From the NCBI GenBank assembly GCA_035048815.1, contig JAUCBN010000003.1, positions 18,522,001-18,586,000 of the forward strand: DNA of 64,000 nt. The letters run 5' to 3'. A program made the translations under genes and the position numbers. This document shows positions 1-11,344 of the stretch, in pieces; positions within the stretch are counted from its first letter, which is position 1, and every line of letters begins with the position of its first letter. Source of the DNA: Abelmoschus esculentus (lineage: Eukaryota; Streptophyta; Magnoliopsida; Malvales; Malvaceae). The notes under the pieces are model-generated. The model ran no database searches. It was given only the letters and a program-made list of their open reading frames with translations, and was not told where the DNA came from.

Positions 1-65
1 TTTATAGGTGTGTTTCAAGTTAAAGGTTCAAAATGTAAGGAGAAAGAAGCAAATCTATTCGGGAG

Positions 66-1184
66 TTGATGTTGGAAGATATTAATGAAACCAATCAAGA
101 ATTTCCTAGATTAATTGATGATTATCTATGCCAACCAAGAGCAACCCAACAAGTTTTTGCATGGGCAAATATTTGTTTCAATTACGGAGATGATCATTTA
201 GCTAGCAATTACCCATACGGTACTGAAACCTATGACCACATAGAGGACCATAGATGGAACCAACAACAAAATCCTTCATGGTATGATCAAAAAGCTCAAT
301 TTTTTTATCATGACAATTTTGTTGATGTTACAGATATACCATGGCAATATAATTCTTCTCAAGAGTATCCAAATTCACTTGAGGAAACATTGAAAGCATC
401 AATGGCTGGAATTGAAGAATTTATGGCAGAATAATCAAGGTTCATGGATGCACATATAGCAAGATTGGATGCACCCTTGAAGGATTCGAAAAATAAATTG
501 TATGCCAGGGATAACATAACCCAACAATCAATCCTTGGGGATACTGAAATCCCAACACTAGAGGACAAAGAGGAAATTTTGGAACCTCTGTGTCCAAAAC
601 ATGTTGATGAGAAAGACTGTCAAACAGTGGATGAGTCTGCCGAGAGTCCTGCCGCGGCAGTAGAGAAGCCTGAATAGGGCAATGTCACGATATCATTCAA
701 CAAGGCCGATGAGAGTAATGCTCTAGAAAATTTTGAGGAGACTGATTCCCAGGATGTTATGGCAGCAATGATGCTGAAAAAGGAAGCTGAGTATTACTCT
801 CACTCACAGCTGCCGGGGCAGTTACACAAAGACATGTTCGATCAACAAGATGGCAATGCCGTGATAATGGAAAATGAGATGGTACTGAACGAACCTTTCG
901 AATTCTTTAAAAACTCATCTCTTTCACTACAGGTATATTTTGAGGAGTCAACGTTACAAGATTTGAAGCCATCACAAATAGGATATGATTGTTCGGAAGA
1001 TGATATTTCTATGGTAACTCCATCTAATATTAGTTCCAAGCCAAAGTCTCTACTGATGGAGATTACTGAGAAGCATAAGAAACAATATGGGTTGATTCTT
1101 GAAGACTTCAAGAAAGATGGTTCTTCACTTGACTTACACCAAATTTTGGCAAAAGATTGCCACGGCAATTGGCTATCACAGTAA
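66..1184 (+). pseudogene. Decayed retroelement ORF, probable gag C-terminal part
   Basis: One reading frame of about 373 codons runs through this stretch, interrupted by two in-frame stops (432-434 and 675-677) without an indel. The product is acidic and hydrophilic. It has a Trp/Tyr/Gln-rich N-terminal part (residues 20-100), then a segment resembling the 'LE..LKA.M..IEEFM..' helix found near the end of plant gypsy gag proteins, then Glu/Asp-rich low-complexity sequence. I see no CCHC zinc knuckle and no protease, RT or integrase motif. Its position upstream of a PPT-like motif suggests a gag remnant or accessory ORF of a non-autonomous element. Frames upstream of 66 are closed by stops at 21-23 and 36-38, so any N-terminal gag part is out of frame or lost. 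The function is inferred from context only. Confidence 0.5.
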
Positions 1185-2012
1185 TTGCCACAATAACGAA
1201 GGCTATATCCAACTATGATGGAAGTTAATGACAATGAGGTATTTAAGTGGTCAGATGTTGATATAATTTTTCTAACAATTTATTTTTGCCTTCAGAAACA
1301 ATATCAAGATGGAGGACATGCATGGATTACAAGAGAAAACGAAAGAAAGATGCTTCCACCATGATAATACAAAGGGGACTATCCGTATTCATTATGGCCC
1401 AATCCTTTTTGGGCAAAATTGTCACTCGATGAAGGGTGCAAATGGACTATAAGAAATATCGTAAACGACTCTCCATAAGTTTTCTTTATATTCTTATTTT
1501 ATATTAATTTTCTCTTTTATTTTACTTGATATTTTCATGAATTCTCTTAATTATGGTATTTAGGGATAATTATCTTCTCATTATTTGAATGTTTCTTGAT
1601 GTTTATATTTTTAGGTTAGGATGATAAAGCAGGAATAACAGAGAAGTAGTTCACAGCAGGAAAGTCTGCTACCGTGGCAGTACATAGTATCAGAGCCGCA
1701 GTAGTCCCAACGGGAAGAACAGGGTAACAGCTAGTCTACCGAGATTCTTGCTGCGGCAGTAAATGCAAACGACAGTAAAGACCAAACAACTAGTAGTTCA
1801 AACGGCTACATAGCCAAGGCCTATATAAGCACCTTCTTTCTCTTGAACTATGCACTCTTGCATTCTTGTTTCTTTAGATTTGTTTACTCAATCTCTCTCT
1901 TGTTATATTCATTACAATCTCAAAACTCTCTTACTTTTCTCAGAATCTTTCCAAGAAACTCCCCCTTTACTATCTTTACTTGTTTTATTAATTTTATCTG
2001 TTGTGTGATTTG
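1185..2012 (+). other. Untranslated AT-rich part of the Tat-like element
   Basis: No ORF of interest was found. A TATA-like 'cctatataagcacc' at about 1822-1835 is followed by pyrimidine-rich sequence, resembling the TATA of this family's LTRs (for example 23944-23952 on the - strand). It could be an internal or captured promoter, but nothing else supports that. CTGCCGCGGCAG-like words occur around 1158, 1667, 1750, 2069 and 2085. Confidence 0.35.
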
Positions 2013-2050
2013 AGCATTGAGGACAATGCTCGATTTGAGTTTGAGGGAGA
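2013..2050 (+). other. Polypurine-tract-like motif, internal copy
   Basis: The sequence attgaggacaatgctcgatt followed by tgagtttgagggaga matches the block that precedes the 3' LTR in this and related plant gypsy elements (compare 19130-19173, 21302-21344, and 24414-24450 on the - strand). Here it lies several hundred bases upstream of the true LTR-proximal PPT. The second Tat-like copy has the same extra motif at 25191-25230 (-). Confidence 0.55.
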
Positions 2051-2402
2051 TTATAGGTGCAGAAGCACTGCCGAGGCTATCCAATGTCGCGGCATTACCA
2101 TAAAGGGAGTAAATTTTTTTTTGAATATTTTTAATATTCTCTTTTCTTGAATTTATGTTTTTAATCTTGCATTGCCCTACGTCAGCTTTGCTTTAGTTTA
2201 CTCCTTTAAGGCAATAGAAATCTTTCTCCTTACCATGGCCAAGTTTTGTTTTGAAGGGATAACCATAGGATACTCATGGAATAAAACTTAGAAGCTTGCT
2301 TTAGGGTTAGAAAAAAAAATAAACACTTTTTGGACATGTTTGATTTAGGAATTCTTTTAATAAACTTAGGTGACTAAGACTTAGAACCTTTTGGAAAAAT
2401 AG

Positions 2403-2560
2403 CTAGAGGTGCCTATCACTGGATCTAGTTTTGTTCTCCTTCATGCTAGAGGTGCCCGAAACTGGCTCTAGTATGCAAAATAGGTGGTTAAAAAAAGAAA
2501 AAAAAAGAAAAAGAAGAAAATAGAAAATGCATATCTTGAGGTGCCCGAAATTGGCTCAAG
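2403..2560 (+). other. Ordered trio of 26-nt hairpins
   Basis: There are three 26-nt imperfect inverted repeats at 2403-2428, 2446-2471 and 2535-2560. Each has a 5-6 bp outer stem, a 3-nt bulge (GTG), a 2-bp inner stem (CC/GG) and a 7-nt loop. The outer arms are CTAGAG/ATCTAG (1), CTAGAG/CTCTAG (2) and CTTGAG/CTCAAG (3). Hairpin 3 differs from hairpin 2 by an A-T to T-A swap that keeps the pairing. The trio recurs in the same order on the - strand at 24699-24849. Confidence 0.7.
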
Positions 2561-3184
2561 ACTTGTTGTTTTAAAGAGACAGCTTTAGTCCAAAGTCTAT
2601 TTGTCTTGAACTTAGAGTTTATCTGTAACCCCCTTAGCCCAGCCTAGACGAAACCAACACTAATGGGTTACATGGAGAATATCAAACCAAACCCGCAAAG
2701 GTTCGATTCGATAAACAAACCTAAAACCGTTATATTTTTTCTTCCAGATGCATAATTGTATTCCTACATGTCAAGGTCTCATACAAGGCATTAACGGAAA
2801 GAATCTGATTATAAACAAACATCCGGTTAAATACTTAAGTAAATTAAGGATTAAAACGTAAAATTTTTAAATTCTACTAAAAAAGTACAAATTCTTTTCA
2901 TCAAAGTTCAATTAAACATACAAGTATCCCTCACGGAAAATTTCATGTCAAACGGAGCATTCTAACTTCATCAATTGCATGTTTCACTAATTTAGGGACC
3001 AAAATGTAAATCTTTTAAACTATAAGGACTACTTTCAAATTGAGTTTGCCATCTTGAAATTAGATCAACTTTGTGCATCCATGTGAAATTTCAGCTCAAA
3101 ATAACATATGTAGATACCCTAATTGAACAAACAAAGATATTCAGGACTAAAATTCAATTTCCATCAACTATCAATTCCTAGTAG

Positions 3185-3380
3185 TCAAAGGTTTCGAAAC
3201 CTTTCATAAAGTTTTCGAAACTTTTTGTAAAAGGTTTCAAAACTTTCCTGAAGGTTTCAAAACTTTTCACGTTCAGTAACTTTCCAGAATTGAAATTGCC
3301 CGCAAGGTTTCGAAACCTTCCTGAAGGTTTTGAAACTATTTGACAAAGGTTTCGGAACATTCACTAAGATTTCGAAACTT
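3185..3380. repeat. GGTTTCGAAACC palindrome array in chromovirus LTR
   Basis: About ten partly degenerate copies of (A)AGGTTTCGAAACCTT occur in roughly 200 bp, including aaggtttcgaaacctt at about 3304-3319. The same array sits at the equivalent place in the other LTR copies (7259-7478, 27025-27230, 29680-29915). The motif is self-complementary, so accidental ORFs open on both strands with SFETF or SKLF repeats. Confidence 0.8.
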
Positions 3381-4102
3381 TGGGTCTGGAACCCAAAAGT
3401 TCCATCACACTAAGTGAACACTAACGACTCAATACACAACCGTTAAACACTACTATCTATATGCATAAGTCCTAGGCATAATTAACAACATATAACACAT
3501 GATTATCAACATCAAGATTATCAAGCAAACTATAGGCATGCTACCTAGAACATGTTTAAAGTCATAACGATCATGCAAGTACATGCTTCAACGATCCAAA
3601 CATTACCATAGTTTATCAATTAACAATCAAGCAACATAAGTCTTATTTCAATATAAACCAAAGTCAAAGTTCACACCCCTTACTTAGGTTGGGTTTATAC
3701 ATTGCCAAGCCCCAACTTATTTACCAAAACATACCGAATTTAAAGTAACTTTTCCCCTTGGTTTCCTTGCTCTGAATGAAGTCTCAAGTGCCTTTATTTT
3801 TCTGCAAGGATGAAAAGAGAGCTTAAGCAACATGCTTAGTGAGGAAGCTATACATAAGGTCATCAATGCATAAAACAAAATCATTTTTAAATGTCATGTT
3901 TGCATCCTTTATGCTTAATTGAAATAAGTAAAACCAAATCATGCTCATCAACATTGTCAAATCATTTCATGTGTCATATACAAGAATTCCATTTCACTTC
4001 ATGTATGCATATTGGCTTTCTAGTGATCACTTAATGTGAACTTTTAGTTCACTGAATACACGGATCCCTTTTTCCATAACTGGAAACTCTTGGTCTCAAC
4101 AT

Positions 4103-4292
4103 GCATCAGTCGGACACATAGTCACCCTTGTATACATGTTACCCCCACTACGCACGGTCGGACAGAAAGTCACCCTTGTTTACATAAAGGTAAGCTCTAC
4201 ACGCACGGTCGGACACAAAGTCTCCCTTGTTTATGTGTAGGCAAGCTCTACACGCACGGTCGGACACAAAGTCACCCTTGTTTACGTGTAGG
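4103..4292. repeat. Tandem array of about 54-bp units in chromovirus LTR
   Basis: Four imperfect units contain 'acggtcggacacaaagtca' and 'cccttgtttacgtgtaggc'. Matching arrays in the other LTR copies are at 6371-6567 (four units) and 28773-28925 (three units), so unit number varies between copies. Confidence 0.75.
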
Positions 4293-6370
4293 CATCATCA
4301 TTATTCTCTTTATTTTATAGTGCACTCAATCCTAATGACATGTCATTTGTATTCGAATCTAAAGTTAATGTCACTTAGCCAGTATGAATATCAGTCATGC
4401 ATGTTAACTTGCTGCTCATAATGCATTCATATAATGTTCATCATGTGAACTATAAATCATGTTCAACGACATTTCAAATATAAGGCAATAACCACATATT
4501 ATTCCACTTCATTTTCAACTCATAATGCATGTAACATCCCGTTTTTGGGGTTATTAGTTTAGGCTTAGTTAGGAGAATTCTATTCGGGTCGAATCGGGTT
4601 CTCCGATTCATTATTCCGGGGAAGATAAGATAAGAATATTTTTAATTAGGAAAAATAATAATTTTAGAATATGGTTTAATATGGTTTAAAATATTGAAAA
4701 TATGTTTCAAGATTAAAAGAAAATAATTTGGACTTTATATTAATTTTTAATTATACTTAATTATGCATAAGTGACCAATTTGTAATTTTTGGAAAAAATT
4801 GGAGGAATTATTTTGTAATTTTCAGAAAATATGATATTTTAGTGACTAAATTGAAAAACAAGCTAAACTTAGAATCCTTAGAGGGCCATAAACCCATTTC
4901 TAATTTTTAATAATGATTTATTCACTAAAATGTATTTTAATTACTTTAATTAGAGATTTTAATCATTTTCTTTCAAAACTACTTTTTCCTCATTTTCTCT
5001 CATCTTTTTCTCTCATTTTCTCTCCACTTTCTCTCATCTTTTCTCTTCAATTCCTTGCTGATTTTTGCATCTTTTTCCATAAATATTACATCATTTTCAT
5101 CATCTTTCCATCCTTTATAAAACTTAAGCATCAATTTCATCAAATCAACATCATATTGCAAGGAATCAAGAAGAGGAAATTACATCTTTTTGGTGAATAG
5201 ATATTGAAGGTAATTTTCTGGATTTGTATTCTTTTCTAAGGTTCTTTATTGAAATTCCCAAGTATTAGCTTGCTAATCTTTGAATAAAAACTTAATTCTA
5301 TGTTTTTAATGCTATATCTAGTGTTTTTGTGAAAGTTTATATGAAATCTTTTTGGATCTCATTTAATGTTGGAATTAGATGGATTTAATCCCGGAATAAT
5401 GCAATCGGTGCAGTTTTAAGGTGCTTTTCGGTTGTTTTATGGGCTGTTTTAGATGCTTTAATGTTGTTGGAGGTATAAGGATGGTTTGGATGTGTTTTTG
5501 GATCATAATTGAAGTGGATTAGATGTTAGATTCGTTAGGTTTTGGGCTGATGTTGTTCGGATGTGTTTCGGCTTAGTTTACGGTCTTTTCGGATAAGTTT
5601 TTGGTAGTTTAACGGTGATCGGTTATGGCTGTTGGTTTGAGCATGTTATGATGTGAGAATGCTCTGTTTTTAATGTTGTAGAAGAGGTACAAGAAGAAGC
5701 TTGAGTGCTGGTGCGTTGGTGCGATCATCGGATAGCGGCGAAATCTTGTTTCGCTTGTTGGTGAGTGATTACGGATTTAAAGCGAATCGCGTTTGGTACG
5801 GTTCTATTTGGGGGACTATGGAAGAGTGTGAAAACCTTCCATAGTTCAAGAGTAAGTAAAGTAAATGTTTTTGATAAACAGATATGAGTTTCGGCTACAT
5901 TTGATAAAGGCATTATATTGGTAATGCAATGAGATTTATGGAAATGCATGAGCATGTTTTGAAATGGTGCATACATGAGAATTACTTACTGAAATGCATA
6001 GCCTATTTAGCATCCATGATTGTGAAAAAATTATGAGAAATGATTTGGAATACAATATGGTTATTTGCCTGTTATATGATGGTGCCTTTGGGCATGGCTT
6101 TTGGTTCATTTGTTGAACATATTATGCATGCATTATGAGCGGCAAGTTATATGATTTGAAATACAATATGGTTAATTGCCTTATACATGATGGTACCTTT
6201 GGGCATGGCTTTGGTTCATTTGTTGAACATATTATGCATGCATTATGAGCAACAAGTTATCATGCACATTTGATTATGATATTGGCTTAGTGACACTAAC
6301 TTTAGATTCGAATACGAATGACATATCATTAGGATTTAGTGCACTATAAAATAAAGAGAATAATGATGTT

Positions 6371-6567
6371 GCCTACCCGTAAACAAGGGTGACTTTGTGT
6401 CCAACCGTGCGTGGTAGTGCCGCCTACACGTAAACAAGGGTCACTTTGTGTCCAACCGTGCGTGTAGAGCTTGCCTATATGTAAACAAGGGTGACTTTGT
6501 GTCCGACTGTGCCTATAGTTGACCCATACGTAAACAAGGGTGACTAAGTGTCCGACCGATGCATGTT
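6371..6567. repeat. 57-bp tandem array in solo LTR
   Basis: Four units carry 'cgtaaacaagggtgactttg' and 'tgtccaaccgtgcg' with 'cctacacg' between. They are the reverse-orientation counterpart of 4103-4292. The open frame through it on the - strand (6344-6622) encodes only the repeat. Confidence 0.75.
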
Positions 6568-7258
6568 GAGACCAAGAGTCTCCAGTTATGAGAAAAAGGA
6601 TCCGTGTATTCGGTGAACTCAAGGTTCACATTAAAGTGGTCACTAGAATACCAATATACATACATGAATTTGAGAAGAAGATTGTGCATCATTTATAAAT
6701 TGTTTTGATAAGATTATGTGAACTCAAGGATGCATATGATTGAAAGAACATGAGCATGAGATGTTAGCATGCATGATTTAACAATGTATTACAAACTATG
6801 GTTTCATCATGATTTTAAATAGATGCACTGATGATTTGTGTAGAGCTTCCTCACTAAGCATGTTTGCTTAAGCTCTCTTTTCATCCATGCAGAGAAATAA
6901 AGGCACTTGGAGCTTCGTTCGAGGCAAGAAAACCAAGGGGAAAAATCACTTTGAATTTGGTATGTTTTTGGCAATTAATTGGGCAAGGCAATGTGTAACC
7001 CAACCAAAGAGAGGAGTGTGTACTTAGGCTATGGTTTGATTGTTGAATTGTTGAACTTTGGAATTGTTGAATTGTTGAAGCATGTACTAGCATGATTGTT
7101 ATGTTGTCAATCATTCTCTAGAAAGCATGCCTATAGCTTGATTGATGTCCGTGACGTTGTTGACTATGTACCATATGTTGCTAATTATGCCTAGGACTGA
7201 TGCATCTAGTGGTGGTATTTAATGGTTGAGCTTTGAGTAATTGGTGTGCACTTAGTGT

Positions 7259-7478
7259 AACGAAACTTTTGGTTCCAGACCCAAAGTTTCGAAACCTCTG
7301 GGTGAAGGTTCCGAAACCTTTGTCAAATAGTTTCGAAACCTTCACAAGGTTTCGAAACCTTGCAGGCAGATTCAGTTCTGGGAAGCTACTGGACGCGATA
7401 AGTTTCGAAACTTTCCAGGAAAGTTTCAAAACCTTTTACAAAAAGTTTCGGAACCTCTGGGAAGGTTTCGAAACCTTT
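7259..7478. repeat. GGTTTCGAAACC palindrome array in solo LTR
   Basis: The array includes a perfect 18-bp palindrome CAAGGTTTCGAAACCTTG at 7345-7362 and a 16-bp AAGGTTTCGAAACCTT at 7462-7477, with several degenerate copies between. The 18-bp palindrome is repeated in the LTR copy at about 29775-29792. Confidence 0.85.
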
Positions 7479-9715
7479 GATCACCTAGAATTGAAAATTT
7501 CCGGAAATTATATTTTAGTCCCGAATATCTTCTTTTGTTCGATTAAGGTACTTGCAGATGTTATTTTGAGCTGAAATTTTGCATACATGCATAAAGTTGA
7601 TTTAATTTCAAGATGGTTAATCTAATTTGGATGAAGTCCTTGTATTTTGGAAGATTTACATTTTGATCCCTAAATTAGAGGAACATGCAATTGATGACGT
7701 TAGAATGATCCGTTTGAGTTGAAATTTGCTGAGAGGAACTCTTGTACGTTTAATTGAACTTTGATAAAGAGAATTTATATTTTGTTAATAGGATTTAAAA
7801 GTTTTACGTTTTAGTCCTTAATCTATGTTAGTGTTTAATCGGATGGTTGTTTTTAATTAATGTGTTACCGATAATGCTTTGTATGAGACCTTGTCACATA
7901 GGAATAAGATTGTGCATCTAGTAAGATAAAATAAAAAAATATAACGGTTTTAGGGTTGTTTATCAAATCGAACCTTCGCGGGTTTAGTTTGATATTCCCC
8001 GTATAACCCGTTAGTGCCGGTTCCGTCTAGGCCAGGCTAAGGGGGTTACAATGTATCCATGATGTGTTCAACAAATAAACCAAAAGTCATGCCCAATGGC
8101 ACCATTAATTATAGGGTAAATAACCACATATTGTTCCAATTCATTTTCATGCTTCCATAATCCATAGATGTCTTTATAACCTTGCATTTCCAGCAATTAA
8201 CGTATGCACGCATCATTTCAAAATCAAAGATATGCTATTTCAAAATCTTATTGAAACATTGTTCACATATATACCATTACCAAAATAGCCGAAACTTGAG
8301 GTAATGCATCAACATTATTCAAAACACTTACTCTTGAACTATGAAAAGTTTTCACACTATTCCATAGTCCCCAAAACAGAACCGAACCAATGCGATTCGC
8401 TTTAAGTCCGAAAACACTCACCGACAAATGAAACGAGCCTTCGCCGATGCTCCAATGACAACGCCAATGCACCAGCCACTTAAGCGCCTTCTTGCACTAC
8501 CTCTACATCATTAAAAATAGAGCATATTCACATCATAACATGATCAAACCAGCAGCCACATCAAACCTCCACAAAACTACCGAAAACTTATCCGAAAAGA
8601 CAAAAAACTAAGCCGAAACGCATCCGAACAACATCAGCCAAAAACCTAATGAATCTAACATCTAATCCACCTCAATTATGAACCAAAAACACATCTAAAC
8701 CATCCTTATACCTCCAGCAACATTAAAACATCTAAAACAACCCCTAAAACAACCGAAAATCACCTTAAAACAACACCGATTGCATTATTCTGGGATTAAA
8801 TTAATGTGCCATCAATTGAAGACTCAATTAATAATTTAATTGACATAATAACATAATTAAATCCATCTAATTACAGCATTCAATGAGATCTAAAAAGATT
8901 TCATAAAAACATTCAGAAAATCATTAGATCTAGCATTGAAAACATAAAATCAAGTTTCATTTAAAGATTAGCAAGCTATTACTTGGGAATTTCAATAAAG
9001 AACCTTAAAAAAAGAGTTAAAATTCAGCAAATTACTTTTGAGATCTATCCACAAAAAAGATGAGAATTTCTCTTCTTGATTCATTGCAAATTGTTGTTGA
9101 TTTAGTAAAATTGATGATTAGGCTTTGTAAAGAATGAAGAGATGATTAAAATGAAGTAATTTTTGTTAAAAAAGGTGGAAAAATCAGTAAGGAATTGAAG
9201 GAAATAGATGAAGAAAAATGGAGAGAAAATGAGAGAAAAAGATAAGAGAAAATAAATGGTTAAATGAGAAAATGAAATTATCATCTTTTAATAAACTAAT
9301 AAAAAATCATTTTGGTGGATAAATCATTAATTAAAAATTAAATTGAGTTTATGGCCCTCTAAGGATTCTAAGTATAGCTTGTTTTCCAATTTAGTCAATA
9401 AAAATAGCAATTTCCAAAAATTACAAATTAAATCCTCTATTCTTTTCCAAAAATTATAATTTGATCACTAGTGCATAATTAGGCACAATTAAAAATCAAT
9501 TTAAAGTTCAAATTACATTCTTTTAATTTTGAAACATCTTTTTAATATTTTTAAACCATATTCCAAAATTATTACTTTTCTAATTAAAATATTTTTATTT
9601 TATATTTCCCCAGAATAACGAACCGAAGAACCCGATTCGACCCGAATTGAATTCTCCTAACTAATACCCAAACTACTAACCCCAAAATCGGGATGTTACT
9701 ACTCTCCCCTTCTTA

Positions 9716-10138
9716 AGAAAATTTCATCCTCGAAATTCTCACCTGAAGCAAATAAGTGAGGAACTGCTCCTCCATACTTTTTTCTTGTCTCCCAAGTTGC
9801 CTCTTCGACACCTCAGTGTTTCCAAAGCACTTAAACAGAATCTATGGTCCTTCCTCGAAGAACTTTTGTATCCACATCCAAAATCCTTATTGATTCCTCC
9901 TCACAACTCATATCCGCTCTTAACCCAATCTCATCTACTAGAACAACATGAGAAGGATCTGAACTATACTTACGAAGCATCGATACATGAAAAACAAAAT
10001 GTATCCAACTCAACTCCACCAACAACCTCAACCGATAAACAACAAGACCAATTCGCTTTAACACCTCATTCAGCCCAATAAAACGAGGACTCAACTTACC
10101 CCTACGTCCAAACCTTAACACCTTCTTCCACGGAGAAC
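9716..10138 (-). pseudogene. Gypsy pol, C-terminal integrase/chromodomain-side fragment
   Basis: Read on the - strand, the fragment matches the C-terminus of plant chromovirus polyproteins. A 'LRFGRRGKLSPRFIGLNEVL' motif is followed by 'YRL.LP.ELS.IH.VFHVSMLRKY.SDPSHV' and 'ILD...KVLR.RTI' (coding up to 9831). A frame change then leads to 'ETRKKYGGAVPHLF' and 'FEDEIFLRRG' just before the PPT. It is the downstream half of the integrase split at 10139-10143 by the copia-like insertion; the upstream half is at 14585-15620. A frameshift near 9830 and the insertion make it non-functional. Confidence 0.8.
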
Positions 10139-10143
10139 CTTAA

Positions 10144-11344
10144 TGTTAGTCTTGGAATGGCTCGATGCACAACCGAATTTACTTGCCAAGTGATGGAGAA
10201 TTGATCAATTTGGGTGGATATGTGTGGAAGCAAAAATATAGACAATGACACAAGGATTTATAGTGGTTCGGCCTCACCTACATCCACTACATTAGCTTCC
10301 CACTAAAGATTTTCCAAATTCACTAAGAATTTCAACCTTTTGAGGCCAAAGGGATAACCTTACAATCCTAGACTCATACCCGAATCTAGCATCCAAAGTT
10401 CACAACCCAAACTTTGGGAATTCACTCAAACAAGAAGAAACTTAGCAAACTTGTTTAATCCTTCTAATAAGGCTATTGTTTGCAATCTAAGCACTCACCC
10501 AATTCCTAATTACACTTGAGCATATATGATAATTAAGCTCACAAGTGTTTGTCTACCCAAATAATAGGAATTTAAGCACTAAGACAAATCTTTGATCATA
10601 TTGTTGTTTACAATGAATCATTAGTCTTATCTTAATGCTTCAGGCTTCTTTTTATTATCCCAAATGAGCTTCTAGCCGTTGGTGATCGTTGGGATTGGTT
10701 TGGAGCCGTTTGGAGCTGATTAGAAGGCTTATTTCCTCTTCTGGTGTAAGCGGTATCGAACCATGGTTCGAAACAACTGCTTTGGGAAATAACCGTTGAC
10801 CTGCATTTATGAACAGGTATCGATACCAGTATCGATACCGCTCCTAGCCGTTGGGGGTTTTCGTAAAATCGTTTTGATCATTGGGGGTGTTTCGAAACCG
10901 GTATAAATACCGGTATCGAAACAGGTATAGATACCGGTATTAGAAATAGATGGTATAGATACCGGTATAGAAATATATGGTATAGATACCGATATAGAAA
11001 CTGGTATAGATACCGGTATAGAAACAAGTGGTATGGATACCGGTATAGAAACCAAATATCACAATGGTGAAAGGGTATCGATACCAGTATCGATACCACT
11101 GTCATTTTTGCCTATGAAAACATGTCACGAAGAACAGGTATCAAAACACCTTGAAGGTGTATCAAAACACCTGGGTAAAAATCACTCATTTGGTTTCTTT
11201 AACTCATTTAAAACACTTTTAAACTTTCTCAAAAGCATCTTAAATATATTTTCAAGTAGTTTGGACATAAGAACCATTTTTGAAATCTTTTCAAATTAGT
11301 CCAAAACTATTTTTCAATTATTATATCAAAACATTAGTTCTACA
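10144..11344 (-). repeat. 3' LTR of copia-like element, with GGTATCGATACC array
   Basis: The 1201-bp LTR includes a perfect 16-bp palindrome TCGAACCATGGTTCGA (10756-10771), GGTATCGATACC (10816-10827) and an array of GGTATAGATACC-type words at 10889-11053. Open frames through it (10807-11055, 10878-11105, 11033-11299) read as VSIP or YRY repeats and are not genes. Confidence 0.9.

Larger units (their letters stand above)
1..2623 (+). mobile_element. Tat-like Ty3/gypsy element, internal 3' part (5' segment)
   Basis: This is the downstream internal region of an LTR retrotransposon whose 5' end lies before the window. It contains a decayed ORF (66-1184), an AT-rich untranslated stretch, a polypurine-tract-like motif at 2013-2050 and three hairpins at 2403-2560. 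The same order of motif and hairpins, at similar spacing, recurs on the opposite strand at 24699-25230, which ties the two copies to one family. The segment stops at 2623, where a chromovirus LTR begins. The remaining 3' end (PPT region and LTR) resumes at 19084. About 135 bp present at this point in the second copy are missing between the two halves, so the insertion site also suffered a deletion. The Tat assignment rests on the PPT context (attgaggacaatgc...gtttg[g/a]gg) known from this lineage; no RT or integrase is visible here. Confidence 0.65.
4530..8050 (+). mobile_element. Solo LTR of the chromovirus family, nested in the opposite orientation
   Basis: A complete 3521-bp LTR runs from TGTAACATCCCG (4530) to GGCTAAGGGGGTTACA (8050). 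It is flanked by atgca (4525-4529) and atgta (8051-8055), a 5-bp target duplication with one substitution. It has no internal region, so it arose by LTR-LTR recombination after insertion. It sits inside an LTR of the same family that points the other way. Its subregions include an AT-rich 5' part, a 57-bp tandem array (6371-6567), a palindrome array (7259-7478) and a conserved 3' end. Confidence 0.9.
2624..9700 (-). repeat. 3' LTR of the chromovirus, split by a same-family solo LTR
   Basis: The LTR 3' end lies at 2624 (tgtaacccccttagcc read on +) and its 5' end at 9700, next to the PPT. It is interrupted at 4529/8056. Removing the inserted LTR and one copy of its 5-bp duplication restores an uninterrupted match to the solo LTR sequence around its own positions 6090-6140. 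The net length is about 3551 bp. It contains a TTTCGAAA palindrome array (3185-3380) and a 54-57 bp tandem array (4103-4292). ORFs through it (for example 3178-3360, 4090-4320, 8263-8472, 9102-9284) are repeat artefacts. Confidence 0.85.

Noticed and set aside
3178..3360. ORFs with repeated SFETF or SKLF peptides (also 7233-7574, 27047-27283, 29670-30003)
   Set aside because: Translations of the TTTCGAAA palindrome array in chromovirus LTRs, found in both orientations; no selection for a protein is evident.
4090..4320. Cys/His-rich repeat ORF resembling a zinc-finger protein
   Set aside because: The periodic HGRTQSHPCL peptide is the 54-bp DNA tandem array read in one frame; unit number varies between LTR copies.
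7259..7478. Heat-shock elements (nGAAnnTTCn)
   Set aside because: The motif is TTCGAA with no two-base gap between half sites, so it does not match the heat-shock spacing.
10807..11105. Long open frames reading as VSIP or YRY repeats
   Set aside because: They arise from the GGTATAGATACC array, open on both strands because the motif is self-complementary, and lie wholly inside an LTR.
10816..11105. CRISPR-like regularly spaced repeats
   Set aside because: Eukaryotic LTR context, palindromic minisatellite with no unique spacers and no cas genes.
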